Shown here piece by piece: positions 4,578 through 12,684 of a stretch of 30,181 nt of DNA. The stretch lies in NCBI GenBank assembly GCA_964622035.1, contig CAZUPF010000003.1:1-30181 (forward strand). Reading direction: 5' to 3'. The translations under genes and the position numbers were made by a program. The stretch is from CAZUPF01 sp964622035. GTDB taxonomy: Bacteria > Patescibacteriota > WWE3 > JAUXAW01 > JAYEID01. Under the pieces are notes generated by a model. That model ran no database searches and was not told the origin of the DNA. It saw only the letters and a program-made list of their open reading frames with translations. Each line of letters opens with the position of its first letter. Within the stretch, counting starts at the first letter, position 1.

Positions 4578-5937
4578 CTATTCCCGAAAGATCGAGTTGC
4601 CCGGCGTTTTTCTTGAGGTGGTAGTGGTAAGTTGGTTGATAGAGGAAGATACAGGGTATGTCCTCGGCAAGAACCTCCTGAAAATTGGCGTAGTGCTCTT
4701 TTCTCTCCTCGGGGTCGCTGACTTTCCTCCCCTCCTCTAGAGCCCTGTCCGCTCTCATATTTTTATAGCCCGTGAGATTTAATCCGGGAAACTCCGTTTG
4801 GGTTGAATGCCATAGAGTGTAACGATCGGGGTCGGCGGCGACCTCCTGGCCCATGAGGAGAATATCAAAAGCACGCTGGGGCAGATCCTCACCCTTTAAC
4901 TGATCGAGTTTTCGCGGGACGAGCGTTATCTCGAGGCCGGTTTTCTCCCATTCTTTTTTGAGAATATCGGCGGTCTTCTGGTGGTTTTCGGTGTCTGGAA
5001 AAGTGAGGCCAATCTCGCCGGTAAAAGCGGCCTCGGTTGTTTCAGCGTACTTGGGGGTGGCTACATCAATTTGCGCCCAATTTCCGGCTAGCGCCCCGTA
5101 GATTGGTACCCCTTCCCCGCCGACCTGCTCAATGATTTCCTCTCGGTGGGTGAGTTGGGCTAGCGCCTTTCTGACTTTCTGATCTTTGAGAAGCTCCTTT
5201 TCTCGTAAATTGAAAAGCAGGGAAAAGTAGCGCCCGCCCAGAGGCACCTTATGGGAGGAGAAGTTTGCCCAGGAGAAGTTGCGGGCTTCCAGGCCATCAA
5301 GTTCCCCCAGTCTGGCTGCGACTGCAATATCCGCCGCTGTTTCATAGAATCTGAAGGTGATCCTTTCCGGTCCCGCTCTGTCTGTTTGGACTTTGCTGAG
5401 CGTCAGCGTTTCGATTTTCCTCGTACTTCTTTCTAGGTTGGTAATTTTGTAGGGACCGGAGCCAACCGGGACAAGGGGTAGCACTCTCCCCGCTAGGTGT
5501 TTGGGAAGCAGCCCAATAGACACTAGGTGGAGAAGGGGGGCGAAGGGGTCCTTGAGCGTGACCCGGACGGTGTGCCGATCGACCTCTTCTACTTGGACAT
5601 TTTTAAACGCCGGGCTTTGGGCGGCGGTGTAAGTGACGTCCGTGGCGGTTACCGGCGCCCCGTCGTGCCAGGTAGCGGTGCTGTCGAGATGGAAGGTGTA
5701 AACCTTTCTGTCCTCAGACACCTCCCAGGATTTGGCAATTCCCGGTTGGATCTGACCCTCATGGTCTATCTGGGTTAGCCCGCAGAAGATAAGCTGGGAA
5801 AGGTCCCGGTCGACTGGGTTTTCTTGGGAGAGGAACGGGTGAATATTTTGGGGCTGACCAACCATCCCCTCAATATGGGTAGTGGGTCCGAGGAGGAGTG
5901 CCAAAATTGTGGCGAGGATGGTAGCCAGGTTCGGCAT
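4531..5937 (-). CDS. Family 5 extracellular solute-binding protein (468 aa)
   Basis: This is an OppA/DppA-like (SBP_bac_5) protein that binds peptides or similar ligands outside the membrane. The family start pattern is clear: HPFLSQEN near 33-40, LSQLIFCGLTQID, then IQPGIAKSWEVSEDRKVYTF and ATWHDGAPVTATDV. Residues 1-17 form a hydrophobic segment, possibly an uncleaved anchor or signal; no lipobox cysteine is present. It starts 6 bases after secG stops, in one operon with secG and yvlD. No ABC permease or ATPase is adjacent, so transport partners are elsewhere or absent. A secG-SBP pairing is, from memory, common in CPR genomes. The 3' end overlaps tpiA by 47 bases tail to tail. The ligand is unknown. 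Confidence 0.87.
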   Translation of the reverse strand: MPNLATILATILALLLGPTTHIEGMVGQPQNIHPFLSQENPVDRDLSQLIFCGLTQIDHEGQIQPGIAKSWEVSEDRKVYTFHLDSTATWHDGAPVTATDVTYTAAQSPAFKNVQVEEVDRHTVRVTLKDPFAPLLHLVSIGLLPKHLAGRVLPLVPVGSGPYKITNLERSTRKIETLTLSKVQTDRAGPERITFRFYETAADIAVAARLGELDGLEARNFSWANFSSHKVPLGGRYFSLLFNLREKELLKDQKVRKALAQLTHREEIIEQVGGEGVPIYGALAGNWAQIDVATPKYAETTEAAFTGEIGLTFPDTENHQKTADILKKEWEKTGLEITLVPRKLDQLKGEDLPQRAFDILLMGQEVAADPDRYTLWHSTQTEFPGLNLTGYKNMRADRALEEGRKVSDPEERKEHYANFQEVLAEDIPCIFLYQPTYHYHLKKNAGQLDLSGIVTPEERWPRILALYP

Positions 5938-5943
5938 AGCAAA

Positions 5944-6153
5944 TCAGACGACTGTTCCCAGAAGGGAGAGAAGGAGAAAGACGGTAGCGAAGACGATGGT
6001 GGTAATAAGTAGTACCCTCTCCACTCCCCGTTTAGTGCGATAATTCCCGCCCCCAAATGTTGGAGAGAGTCCCGAATTTTGGGATTGAATGAGAATCAAT
6101 CCAATTAGGACGAGGATGACGACTATTTGGATTATCTGCAGGGCTTGCGTCAT
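5944..6153 (-). CDS. secG: Preprotein translocase subunit SecG (69 aa)
   Basis: SecG is the small accessory membrane subunit of the SecYEG channel. Two membrane segments (about residues 5-23 and 45-66) flank the family signature: ILIQSQNSGLSPTFGGG, near 20-36. The length is normal for SecG. The ATGA overlap with yvlD upstream and the 6-base gap to the solute-binding protein gene indicate one transcript. Confidence 0.9.
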   Translation of the reverse strand: MTQALQIIQIVVILVLIGLILIQSQNSGLSPTFGGGNYRTKRGVERVLLITTIVFATVFLLLSLLGTVV

Positions 6154-6545
6154 AGGGTATGTTTAACGACACGCTCTGCCAAAGAAAGAACAATGGATAG
6201 AGCGGCCAAGGTTGCCAGCCGTGAGAAGCTGACCGTTGGGATGGTAAAGCCCATCCCGGAGAAGCCGGGGAGTACAAAACCAGTTATGTAGACTCCCGGA
6301 ATGGCCAAGATGGCCAGGTAGAGGGCTACGAGGGTGTAGGCCCAGGAGAATAGCCCCAGAGTTAGGATGTTCAGCGGGAGGGTGATCAGTTTTAGTACCG
6401 GTTTAATTGTCAGATTGACTAGTGTTAGTGCGAGGACAACTAGTACCAAGCTTCTGGTGTTTTCGACAACGAGTGCTGGAGTAAACTTAGCTAGGAGCCA
6501 GAACACGACCCCGTTGACAATAAGACTGCGTGGAAGGGACTTCAT
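6150..6545 (-). CDS. YvlD / DUF360 family membrane protein (131 aa)
   Basis: This is a four-segment inner membrane protein of the family often labelled 'phage holin family 4' or YvlD; its biochemical role is unknown. The hallmark is NLTIKPVLKLITLPLNILT near residues 43-61, followed by GLFSW and further hydrophobic helices. A TTG at 6584 would add 13 residues, but the promoter's -10 box lies at 6556-6561, so ATG 6545 is the better start and leaves a leader of about 4 bases. It is the first gene of the yvlD-secG-SBP operon and is divergent from the transglutaminase gene. Confidence 0.85.
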   Translation of the reverse strand: MKSLPRSLIVNGVVFWLLAKFTPALVVENTRSLVLVVLALTLVNLTIKPVLKLITLPLNILTLGLFSWAYTLVALYLAILAIPGVYITGFVLPGFSGMGFTIPTVSFSRLATLAALSIVLSLAERVVKHTL

Positions 6546-6555
6546 CGGTACCGGA

Positions 6556-6584
6556 AATGTAGCATACGGCAGCGAGAGTTTCAA
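6556..6584 (-). promoter_or_regulatory. Promoter of yvlD-secG-SBP, near leaderless
   Basis: On the minus strand TTGAAA (6579-6584), 17 bp, TACATT (6556-6561) with extended TGC. Only 10 bases separate the -10 from ATG 6545, so transcription should start about 4 bases before the start codon. Confidence 0.7.
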
Positions 6585-6609
6585 CTTAGGGGTGTCGGTT
6601 GAAGTGTGT

Positions 6610-6615
6610 TAGCAT
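6610..6615 (+). promoter_or_regulatory. Candidate -10 box for the transglutaminase gene
   Basis: TAGCAT lies 9 bases before GTG 6625, the same spacing seen at the other leaderless starts here. No convincing -35 is visible. Confidence 0.35.
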
Positions 6616-6624
6616 TGGGGTGTT

Positions 6625-8526
6625 GTGAGGGGGAAACTCTGCCTGCTCTTCTATATCCTTCTGGGGTTACTACTTCTTCCGGTACCGCCTGTCTGGGCGG
6701 CGGGGGAGTTCACCGCGGTGTATGATGTAACCTACACTGTCAGCGAAGATACTACTTGCGAGGTACTTCAACGGATTTCTCTCACGAACACGACCCGCGA
6801 GTATTACGCTTCGGAGCACAGCTTAAGTGTGGGTGAAGCAGAGATTACCGATGTTTGGGCCAGAGATGCTGGCGGGCTACTTAGTCCGCTAGTCGAGGTG
6901 CACGACGGTGAGCAAGTGATACGGACGGTTTTTAGCCGGCCGGTAGCTGGTGCGGGCAAGGTGCTTACTTGGGATTTGGGTTATAAAACCAGTGTCGCCG
7001 AGAGGCGCGGTCGTCTTGTTCGGGTGGATCTACCGGGAATTAAGCGGCAAATAGGGGTTTCCTCTTACTCTTTGAAGCTTCGCGTTCCCAAGTCTTTTGG
7101 AGGTTTGGCATATGTCTCCCCCACCCCCCGTAGGAGTTGGCAGGACGGTACTTACCAAATTTTTGAATTTGATCGGGAGCAGCTGGAGCAAGGTGGTGTC
7201 CGGGTGGGGTTTGGGGAGGAACAAGTCTTGGTTTTTGATCTGGCGTATTATCTTAAGAATCAGCATGCGCAAAAAGCCTATGCGGAAATAGCACTCCTGC
7301 CCGATATCAGCGGTCGCCAGAAGATTATTTTTGAGAAGCTTGTCCCGCCACCCGAGGAGATTCGAGTTGACGAAGATGGCAACTATTTGGCTAGATACTT
7401 GCTCCCTCCGGCGGAGGAGCTAACGGTTAGCTTCTCGGGAAAAGCGGTTCTATCTTACCCAGAAAAGGAGAACTTTCCGGCAGGAATGCGGGGAGACCTC
7501 CCGCCGGATTTAGTGGAGAAGTACACGAAGGGCCAGAAGTATTGGGAGGTTGAGAGTGGGCAAATTAAGGAAAAGGTTCAAGCGCTGACGCGTCCGGAAA
7601 GAACGGTGGCGGAGAATGCCCGCTCGATTTACGAGTACGTCGTGGCCCACTTGGCCTACAATGCGGGGCGGGTGGGTGGTGACTTTGAGCGTTTGGGAGC
7701 AGCTGCCGCTTTGGAGAATAGGGACCAGGCGTTGTGTATTGAGTATGCGGACTTATTTGTTACCCTCTGTCGGGCGGCGGGAATCCCGGCTCGGGTCATA
7801 GATGGGTTTGCCTATAACGACGATCCGGAGATCTCCCCTGTTTTGGAAGATGTCCTCCACTCGTGGGCGGAGGTGTACCTCCCGGGAGTGGGTTGGTGGC
7901 CGGTAGACCCAACTTGGGGCTCGACCACCGGAGGGGCGGATTATTTTTCTGATTTTGATCTTGAGCACTTGGCCTTTGCGGTAAAGGGGAGCGATTCCGA
8001 GACACCGTATCCTGCGGGGACCTATCGGTGGAAAGAAGATCAGACGGGGGCGATAACGGTCTCCTTTTTCGCGGGGGATTTTGGTGGGGAGGACGATGTT
8101 CGTTTGGAGGCGGAGCTGTTGGTCCCTGACAGAGCGGTTTCCGGTTGGCCTACCGAGGGGCGATTGGTGATTAAAAATGTGGGAGCGCAGAGTGCTTTTG
8201 CGGTTGTGGCAAAGATCGTTGCTCAGGGAGCGCGGCTGGCGGGTGCGGAGGAAACTAACCTGGGCACGCTCCCCCCTTGGTCCACGAAAGAGTTAACTTT
8301 TAGGCTTTCCGGGGGGTGGTTTAGCGAGTCTCTAGGACAGATAGAGGTGGGTTTGGGCTACTCCGATTCTGGGGGGAATGAGACGGGTGAGGTATTGCGC
8401 CGAGAGGTCCAGTTTGTGCCTTTTTGGCAGTACCTTTTTTCCTGGTGGCTACTGCTACCGCTAGGTTTGGTCTTTCTAGGGTTTGGGGTTTGGAAGGTGC
8501 TTGACATTCGGGAAAGGTTTGGGTAG
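6625..8526 (+). CDS. Secreted/anchored transglutaminase-like protein (633 aa)
   Basis: A signal peptide (about residues 1-27, hydrophobic core ending VPPVWAAG) is followed by beta-rich N-terminal domains (about 30-285). A transglutaminase/protease-like core has catalytic C371 (ALCIEYADL), H412 (HSWAEVYLPGVGWW) and D428 (VDPTWG), with the normal order and spacing. A CARDB-like beta domain follows (about 495-595). The end holds one membrane helix (about 604-624) and a short basic tail (DIRERFG). The protein should therefore sit outside the membrane, anchored at its C-terminus. Such proteins may cleave or crosslink proteins or act on cell-surface peptides; the substrate cannot be told. The start is GTG with no good Shine-Dalgarno. 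lexA follows after 12 bases but has its own promoter. Confidence 0.85.
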   Translation: MRGKLCLLFYILLGLLLLPVPPVWAAGEFTAVYDVTYTVSEDTTCEVLQRISLTNTTREYYASEHSLSVGEAEITDVWARDAGGLLSPLVEVHDGEQVIRTVFSRPVAGAGKVLTWDLGYKTSVAERRGRLVRVDLPGIKRQIGVSSYSLKLRVPKSFGGLAYVSPTPRRSWQDGTYQIFEFDREQLEQGGVRVGFGEEQVLVFDLAYYLKNQHAQKAYAEIALLPDISGRQKIIFEKLVPPPEEIRVDEDGNYLARYLLPPAEELTVSFSGKAVLSYPEKENFPAGMRGDLPPDLVEKYTKGQKYWEVESGQIKEKVQALTRPERTVAENARSIYEYVVAHLAYNAGRVGGDFERLGAAAALENRDQALCIEYADLFVTLCRAAGIPARVIDGFAYNDDPEISPVLEDVLHSWAEVYLPGVGWWPVDPTWGSTTGGADYFSDFDLEHLAFAVKGSDSETPYPAGTYRWKEDQTGAITVSFFAGDFGGEDDVRLEAELLVPDRAVSGWPTEGRLVIKNVGAQSAFAVVAKIVAQGARLAGAEETNLGTLPPWSTKELTFRLSGGWFSESLGQIEVGLGYSDSGGNETGEVLRREVQFVPFWQYLFSWWLLLPLGLVFLGFGVWKVLDIRERFG

Positions 8527-8529
8527 TGT
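8501..8529 (+). promoter_or_regulatory. Promoter of lexA inside the upstream gene's 3' end
   Basis: A perfect TTGACA (8501-8506), 17 bp, TAGTGT (8524-8529). The -10 ends 9 bases before the lexA ATG, so the mRNA would have a leader of 2-3 bases. No clear palindromic operator is visible here. Confidence 0.7.
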
Positions 8530-8538
8530 TCAGTTACT

Positions 8539-9153
8539 ATGCCCGTTACCCTCTATCGGCGTCAGAAGCAGATCCTCGATTTTATTTCTCAGTATATTCA
8601 AAAATACGGCTCTTCCCCCACCCTGGTGGAGATTGCTGAGGCGATGGGGCTTTCTTCTCTGGCTACAGTTCATGAGCACCTGGAGGCGCTAGAGAAGAAA
8701 GAGGTAATTACGAGATTTAAGGGCGCGGTGCGGGGAATTGAGGTCTTGGCCGAAGATTTGGTTGGGGTGCTGGAAGGGATTGAGGTTCCCCTGGTGGGTT
8801 ACATTGCGGCCGGGAAACCGATTGAGGCGGTTGAGGACCCCACCGAGACAATCACTATTTCGCCGCAGCTGATTTCCGGTAAAAAGCGCGCTTTTGTCTT
8901 GCAGGTCAAGGGCGAATCAATGATTGAGGATGGCATTCTCGATCACGACTACGTGGTGGTTGAGCAGCAGGAAACGGCGAACAATGGGGACATCGTTGTT
9001 GCTCTTTTGGAAAACGGATTTGCGACCTTAAAACGCTTTTTCAAGGAAAGGGATCGGATTCGTCTGGAACCGGCCAATGCGCGGATGGAGCCGATCTATG
9101 CGCGCAATGTGCGGATCCAGGGTCGGGTGGTTGGGGTAATCCGTAGGTATTAG
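8539..9153 (+). CDS. lexA: LexA repressor (204 aa)
   Basis: LexA represses DNA-damage genes and cleaves itself when RecA filaments form. The N-terminal winged helix (residues 1-65) has the recognition pattern SSPTLVEIAEAMGLSSLATVHEHL. The C-terminal peptidase has the scissile A91-G92 (GYIAAGKPI), nucleophile S127 (KGESMIEDGI) and K165 (ATLKRFF). All key residues and the length match functional LexA. It is transcribed from its own promoter as a probably leaderless mRNA. It converges with dedA with only 13 bases between the stops. Confidence 0.95.
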   Translation: MPVTLYRRQKQILDFISQYIQKYGSSPTLVEIAEAMGLSSLATVHEHLEALEKKEVITRFKGAVRGIEVLAEDLVGVLEGIEVPLVGYIAAGKPIEAVEDPTETITISPQLISGKKRAFVLQVKGESMIEDGILDHDYVVVEQQETANNGDIVVALLENGFATLKRFFKERDRIRLEPANARMEPIYARNVRIQGRVVGVIRRY

Positions 9154-9166
9154 TCCCTCTCAGTTA

Positions 9167-9796
9167 TTATTCAAGGGGGCGGGGGCGGAGTTTGTGGTAG
9201 AGGTATAGAACACCGAGGATGAGCAGGGCTCCGAGGACGAGGTGCTCGTATTGCTTAATCGCTGGCTCCACCTGCGCCCAGTTGTCTCCCAGAACAATCC
9301 CCGCATAGGTGAGTAATGTTGTCCAAGCGGCAGTGCCGAGGGTGGTTAGTACCAGGAACTTCCCCATGCCCATTTTTACAAAGCCGGCTGGGACGGAAAT
9401 AATGCTGCGGATAATGGGGATTACGCGGGCGATCAAGACGGCCCACTCACCACGGCGAGCGAAGAATTCTTCGGCCCTTGCCAAGTCTTTCTCGGAGACA
9501 AGGATATATTTTCCGTACCTTCCAATTAGTTGGCGAAACCTGTCCCCGCTGAGGACGGCGCCGATGGCGTAGAGGGCGACCGCTCCCAGTACAGTTCCCA
9601 ACACCCCAGCACCGATGGTGGGTAGTAGGGAGAACTGGCCCTGAGCAACTAGGAATCCCGCAAAAGGCATAACCGCCTCGGAAGGAATCGGAGGGAAAAT
9701 ATTTTCCAGCGCCATAACGGCGGCAATACCGGGATAGCCGGCGGAGGATATGAGTCCTAAACTAAATTCTACTAGTGGTCCAATAATTTCCGGCAT
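9167..9796 (-). CDS. DedA family membrane protein (209 aa)
   Basis: DedA/SNARE-associated family proteins are inner-membrane proteins, some of which flip phospholipids or undecaprenyl phosphate. Family features are present: ENIFPPIPSEAVMPFAGFL (near 31-49), several glycine-rich helices, and the RVIPIIRSIISVPAGFVKM re-entrant segment (near 124-142) with its conserved arginines. There are about five hydrophobic segments. The ATG lies 5 bases beyond the porB stop. A TACAAT box 8 bases before the ATG suggests it has its own leaderless transcript besides any read-through from por. Confidence 0.88.
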   Translation of the reverse strand: MPEIIGPLVEFSLGLISSAGYPGIAAVMALENIFPPIPSEAVMPFAGFLVAQGQFSLLPTIGAGVLGTVLGAVALYAIGAVLSGDRFRQLIGRYGKYILVSEKDLARAEEFFARRGEWAVLIARVIPIIRSIISVPAGFVKMGMGKFLVLTTLGTAAWTTLLTYAGIVLGDNWAQVEPAIKQYEHLVLGALLILGVLYLYHKLRPRPLE

Positions 9797-9800
9797 GGGG

Positions 9801-10724
9801 CTAAATTGTAGCGTTTTTAGCTAATCTTTGCCACTCCTGGTCAACCCCAGCTTGGATTTGGGTTAACACCTCTCCTTGTCGTTGGGGCTCGAAGAGATGC
9901 TTGAAGCGGCCCTGCGCTTTCAGAAAATCCTCCACCGGTCTTGGTTCGGGAACAGCTACGGTGACCTGCGTTTTATCTCCAACAACCTCGTAGAGCGGCC
10001 AGAATCTGGTTTCTACGGCCAAACGGGCTACGGTGACGGTTTGTGAGGGGGCAAATTTCCAGCCGGTGGTGCAGGGTTGTAGGATATTAATAAACTTCGG
10101 ACCGGGGAAAGTCAGGGCTTTCTCAACTTTGGCTGAGAGGTCCGTCAGATGAGAGATGGACGCCTGAGCAGTATAGGTAATACCGTGGGCAGCGATAATT
10201 CTGGTTAAGTTTTTTCGCTGGGTGGGTTTTCCTAGCGCCCTCTTCCCTACTTCGGAAGTGGTGGTCCAGGCACCGAGGGGCGTGGCCGAAGAGCGTTGGA
10301 CACCAGTATTCATATAGGCCTCATTGTCGTAGCAGATGTAGAGCAGGTTGTGCCCCCGTTCGAGAGCTCCGGAGAGGCTCTGTAGGCCAATGTCGTAGGT
10401 TCCCCCATCGCCACCAAAGACAACGATGGTCGGTTCGGGGGATTTTTTGCTGGTATTTTTCTTCAAAAACTCAACTGCGGCGCAGATTCCCGAGGCGGTT
10501 GCGGCCGCATTTTCAAAAGCGGAGTGGATGAACGGACACTCCCAGCTGGTATACGGGAAGATGGTGGTGGTTACTTCAAGACATCCCGTAGCTCCAACGA
10601 CGACCACCGGTCCGGCAATACTGCGCAGCACCGTTCGCACGGCAAGGGGAATGCCGCAGCCGGAGCAGGTCAAGTGTCCTGGAGAGAGTCGGCTGGATTT
10701 CTCAGCTAGTTCTTTTATGTTCAT
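9801..10724 (-). CDS. porB: Pyruvate:ferredoxin oxidoreductase, beta subunit (307 aa)
   Basis: The beta subunit binds thiamine diphosphate and a [4Fe-4S] cluster in the enzyme that turns pyruvate and CoA into acetyl-CoA, CO2 and reduced ferredoxin. LTCSGCGIPLAVR (near 18-30) and the cysteine in GATGCLEV supply cluster ligands. GGDGGTYDIG with the later YICYDNEAYMNTGVQRS is the thiamine diphosphate site, in the form typical of pyruvate- rather than 2-oxoglutarate-specific enzymes. It is the last gene of porG-porD-porA-porB, with an ATGA overlap with porA. Confidence 0.93.
   Translation of the reverse strand: MNIKELAEKSSRLSPGHLTCSGCGIPLAVRTVLRSIAGPVVVVGATGCLEVTTTIFPYTSWECPFIHSAFENAAATASGICAAVEFLKKNTSKKSPEPTIVVFGGDGGTYDIGLQSLSGALERGHNLLYICYDNEAYMNTGVQRSSATPLGAWTTTSEVGKRALGKPTQRKNLTRIIAAHGITYTAQASISHLTDLSAKVEKALTFPGPKFINILQPCTTGWKFAPSQTVTVARLAVETRFWPLYEVVGDKTQVTVAVPEPRPVEDFLKAQGRFKHLFEPQRQGEVLTQIQAGVDQEWQRLAKNATI
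9805..9810 (-). promoter_or_regulatory. -10 box for dedA
   Basis: TACAAT on the minus strand, 8 bases before the dedA ATG and inside the last codons of porB. The -35 region (TGGCAA at 9828-9833) is weak. Confidence 0.4.
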
Positions 10725-11845
10725 CGGTTTTGGAGAAGACTTTCTATATCCTCGGGACCAAAATCGCGCCCCCCGAGCCCAAAGATGATACTTTCTACCA
10801 CTGGCGGATTTTCTAGGCCATACAGAGCGCTTTTGACATCGAGGTAGAGCGGTGCCCCCGCGCCGTAAGTCGGGGTGCGGTCGAGAACGATTACCTTCTG
10901 GCAGTGACCCAAGGCCTCTTTTACTTTTTTGTACGGGAAAGGTCGGAAGAGTCGGATTTTCAACAGGCCGACCTTTGATTTGCCGATCGTGTGTTTTACG
11001 GTTCCGGCGGTAGAGCCGAGCGTAACAATGGCCACACCGGCTTTATCAAGATTAAATGCTTCGATGGCGGGGTAGCCTCTTTTGGTGATAGTTTCAAGCT
11101 CCTTAGCGACTTGGGGGTAGACCCCAAGCGCTCGGTTCGCTGCGCCCATTTGTAGTTCCTTAATTTCCATTTGGGAGTTTGGTAGGGCTAGAGGCCCGAG
11201 CGTTTCTGGTTTTTTGTTGTCTAGAAGGTTGGTTTGCGGTTGGTAAGGACCAATAAATTGTTGAACAGTTTCGTCGGCGAGAGTGGCGACACGCTCAGTA
11301 GCGTGACTGGTGATGAAACCATCTTGGCAAACCATAATTGGTAGCTGGACCTCGGGGTGCTCGGCAAGTTTTAGGGCTAGCAGGGTGTGATCGTAAACCT
11401 CTTGGGGATTTTCCGAGTAGATTTGTAGCCAACCCTGCTCGCGAACCCCCATCGTATCCGAATGATCGCAGTGGATATTAATGGGACTGGAGAGGGCTCG
11501 ATTGGCGATTGACATAACAATAGGGAGTCTAAGGCCGGAAGCGACGCCGAGAACTTCGAACATTAGTGCCAGACCGGCCGAGGAGGAGGCCGTCATCGCG
11601 CGAACCCCCGACGCTTGGGCGCCAACCACGGCGGACAGGGCGGAATGCTCTGACTCAACGCGGATGAGCTCCGTTGCGACGAGGCCATCAGCGACCATTC
11701 CGGCAAAACCCTCTATAATTGGTGTTTGGGGAGTGATTGGATAGGCGGCAACAACAGCGGGGTTGACTTGCCGCATTGCTTCCGTGGTGGCTTGGGCGCC
11801 GGTGAGGGCTAGAACCTGGGTTTTACTTGGATTGTTTGTTTTCAT
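10721..11845 (-). CDS. porA: Pyruvate:ferredoxin oxidoreductase, alpha subunit (374 aa)
   Basis: The alpha subunit carries the pyrimidine-side contacts of the thiamine site. Hallmarks are AAYPITPQTPIIE (near 33-45), RVESEHSALSAVVGAQASGVRAMTASSSAG, and the pyruvate-type SIANRALSSPINIHCDHSD. The C-terminal part (KVIVLDRTPTYGAGAPLYLDV) is the usual end domain. The four-subunit split form of the enzyme is typical of archaea and some anaerobic bacteria. ATGA overlaps at both ends indicate translational coupling. Confidence 0.93.
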   Translation of the reverse strand: MKTNNPSKTQVLALTGAQATTEAMRQVNPAVVAAYPITPQTPIIEGFAGMVADGLVATELIRVESEHSALSAVVGAQASGVRAMTASSSAGLALMFEVLGVASGLRLPIVMSIANRALSSPINIHCDHSDTMGVREQGWLQIYSENPQEVYDHTLLALKLAEHPEVQLPIMVCQDGFITSHATERVATLADETVQQFIGPYQPQTNLLDNKKPETLGPLALPNSQMEIKELQMGAANRALGVYPQVAKELETITKRGYPAIEAFNLDKAGVAIVTLGSTAGTVKHTIGKSKVGLLKIRLFRPFPYKKVKEALGHCQKVIVLDRTPTYGAGAPLYLDVKSALYGLENPPVVESIIFGLGGRDFGPEDIESLLQNR

Positions 11846-12102
11846 TCTTTAACCATCTTGATTGCTTTCATGGGACACTCATTGGCGCAAATTCCACAGC
11901 CCTTACACTTGGTGTAGTCAATATGATCAATCCGGCCGTCCTTAACTACGATGGCATTTTCCGGGCAGAAGTTGGCGCAAATTAGGCATTGGGAGCATTT
12001 TTCTTTGCTATACTCAGGGCGCGTTCCCTCACGCCACTGTCCAGTAGCTATCTCTTTTGAATTTCCTGCGGTGGTTATTTTTCCTCCGGGGAGAATGCTC
12101 AT
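11842..12102 (-). CDS. porD: Pyruvate:ferredoxin oxidoreductase, delta (ferredoxin) subunit (86 aa)
   Basis: This small subunit carries two [4Fe-4S] clusters that pass electrons to external ferredoxin. Two full ligand sets are seen: CSQCLICANFCP (about 36-47) and CKGCGICANECP (about 66-77). A basic N-terminal arm (residues 1-35) is normal for the delta subunit. It overlaps porG and porA by 4 bases each. Confidence 0.93.
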   Translation of the reverse strand: MSILPGGKITTAGNSKEIATGQWREGTRPEYSKEKCSQCLICANFCPENAIVVKDGRIDHIDYTKCKGCGICANECPMKAIKMVKE

Positions 12103-12659
12103 TGCTGTTTCATCTCCTCATACCCCCTCTCCATGGCGGCGATGTTTTTCTCCGTCATATCCTTTCCCCATTTAGTGGTTAGCTTGACCCTCACAATCTC
12201 GGCGGCGTTATCTAGTTTAATTTCAAACTGGGGATACTCTTTTTCGACTACCGCAATTAGGGCTCCAACCATAACTAAGTTAGGAAAGTTCTTGCCTAGG
12301 AAAAAGTGGGCAATTTTTGAAGCGTCGAGCGGGTATATCTTGTCGCCGGTATGAGTTTCTCGATCAGAATTCACAACGAGAATAGTTGGTTTGGCGGTTT
12401 GGGCAGTTGCGAGAAGGCTTGGTTCGAGGACAACGGTGATATCGGGAACCTCGATTTGGGAGTGGAGGAGGATCGGCTCCTGTGAAAGACGGACAAAGGC
12501 GGATACTGGAGCACCGCGCCTTTCCGGACCGAATTGGGGAAAGGCTTGGAAGTGGAGATTTTGGGCGAGTGCCGCCTCGGCCAAAATTTGCGCAGCAGTC
12601 TTCGCCCCCTGACCGGCACGAGCGATGAATTTAATTTCCAGAATTTCTTGGGCAGGCAT
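12099..12659 (-). CDS. porG: Pyruvate:ferredoxin oxidoreductase, gamma subunit (186 aa)
   Basis: The gamma subunit contacts CoA and completes the enzyme. EIKFIARAGQGAKTAAQILAE (after the N-terminal MPAQEIL) is the family's opening motif, followed by FPQFGPERRGAPVSAFVR. The open frame extends upstream to 12752, but that part is antisense to rsmI and does not look like protein. ATG 12659 fits the family start and lies 9 bases after an extended -10 box, so the transcript should be leaderless. It is the first gene of the por operon and divergent from rsmI, with 25 bases between the start codons. Confidence 0.92.
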   Translation of the reverse strand: MPAQEILEIKFIARAGQGAKTAAQILAEAALAQNLHFQAFPQFGPERRGAPVSAFVRLSQEPILLHSQIEVPDITVVLEPSLLATAQTAKPTILVVNSDRETHTGDKIYPLDASKIAHFFLGKNFPNLVMVGALIAVVEKEYPQFEIKLDNAAEIVRVKLTTKWGKDMTEKNIAAMERGYEEMKQQ

Positions 12660-12668
12660 CGCTTTTCT

Positions 12669-12678
12669 ATGATAGCAT
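12669..12678. promoter_or_regulatory. Overlapping divergent -10 boxes of porG and rsmI
   Basis: On the minus strand TGC-TATCAT (-10 at 12669-12674) serves porG; on the plus strand TGA-TAGCAT (-10 at 12673-12678) serves rsmI. The two boxes share two bases within the near-palindrome TATGATAGCATA. They end 9 and 6 bases before the start codons. Any -35 contact would fall inside the opposite gene. Confidence 0.6.
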
Positions 12679-12684
12679 AAAGGT

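Noticed and set aside
8501..8538. LexA operator (SOS box) at the lexA promoter
   Set aside because: No clear palindrome of the known Gram-positive or Gram-negative types is seen; the operator in this lineage is unknown to me.
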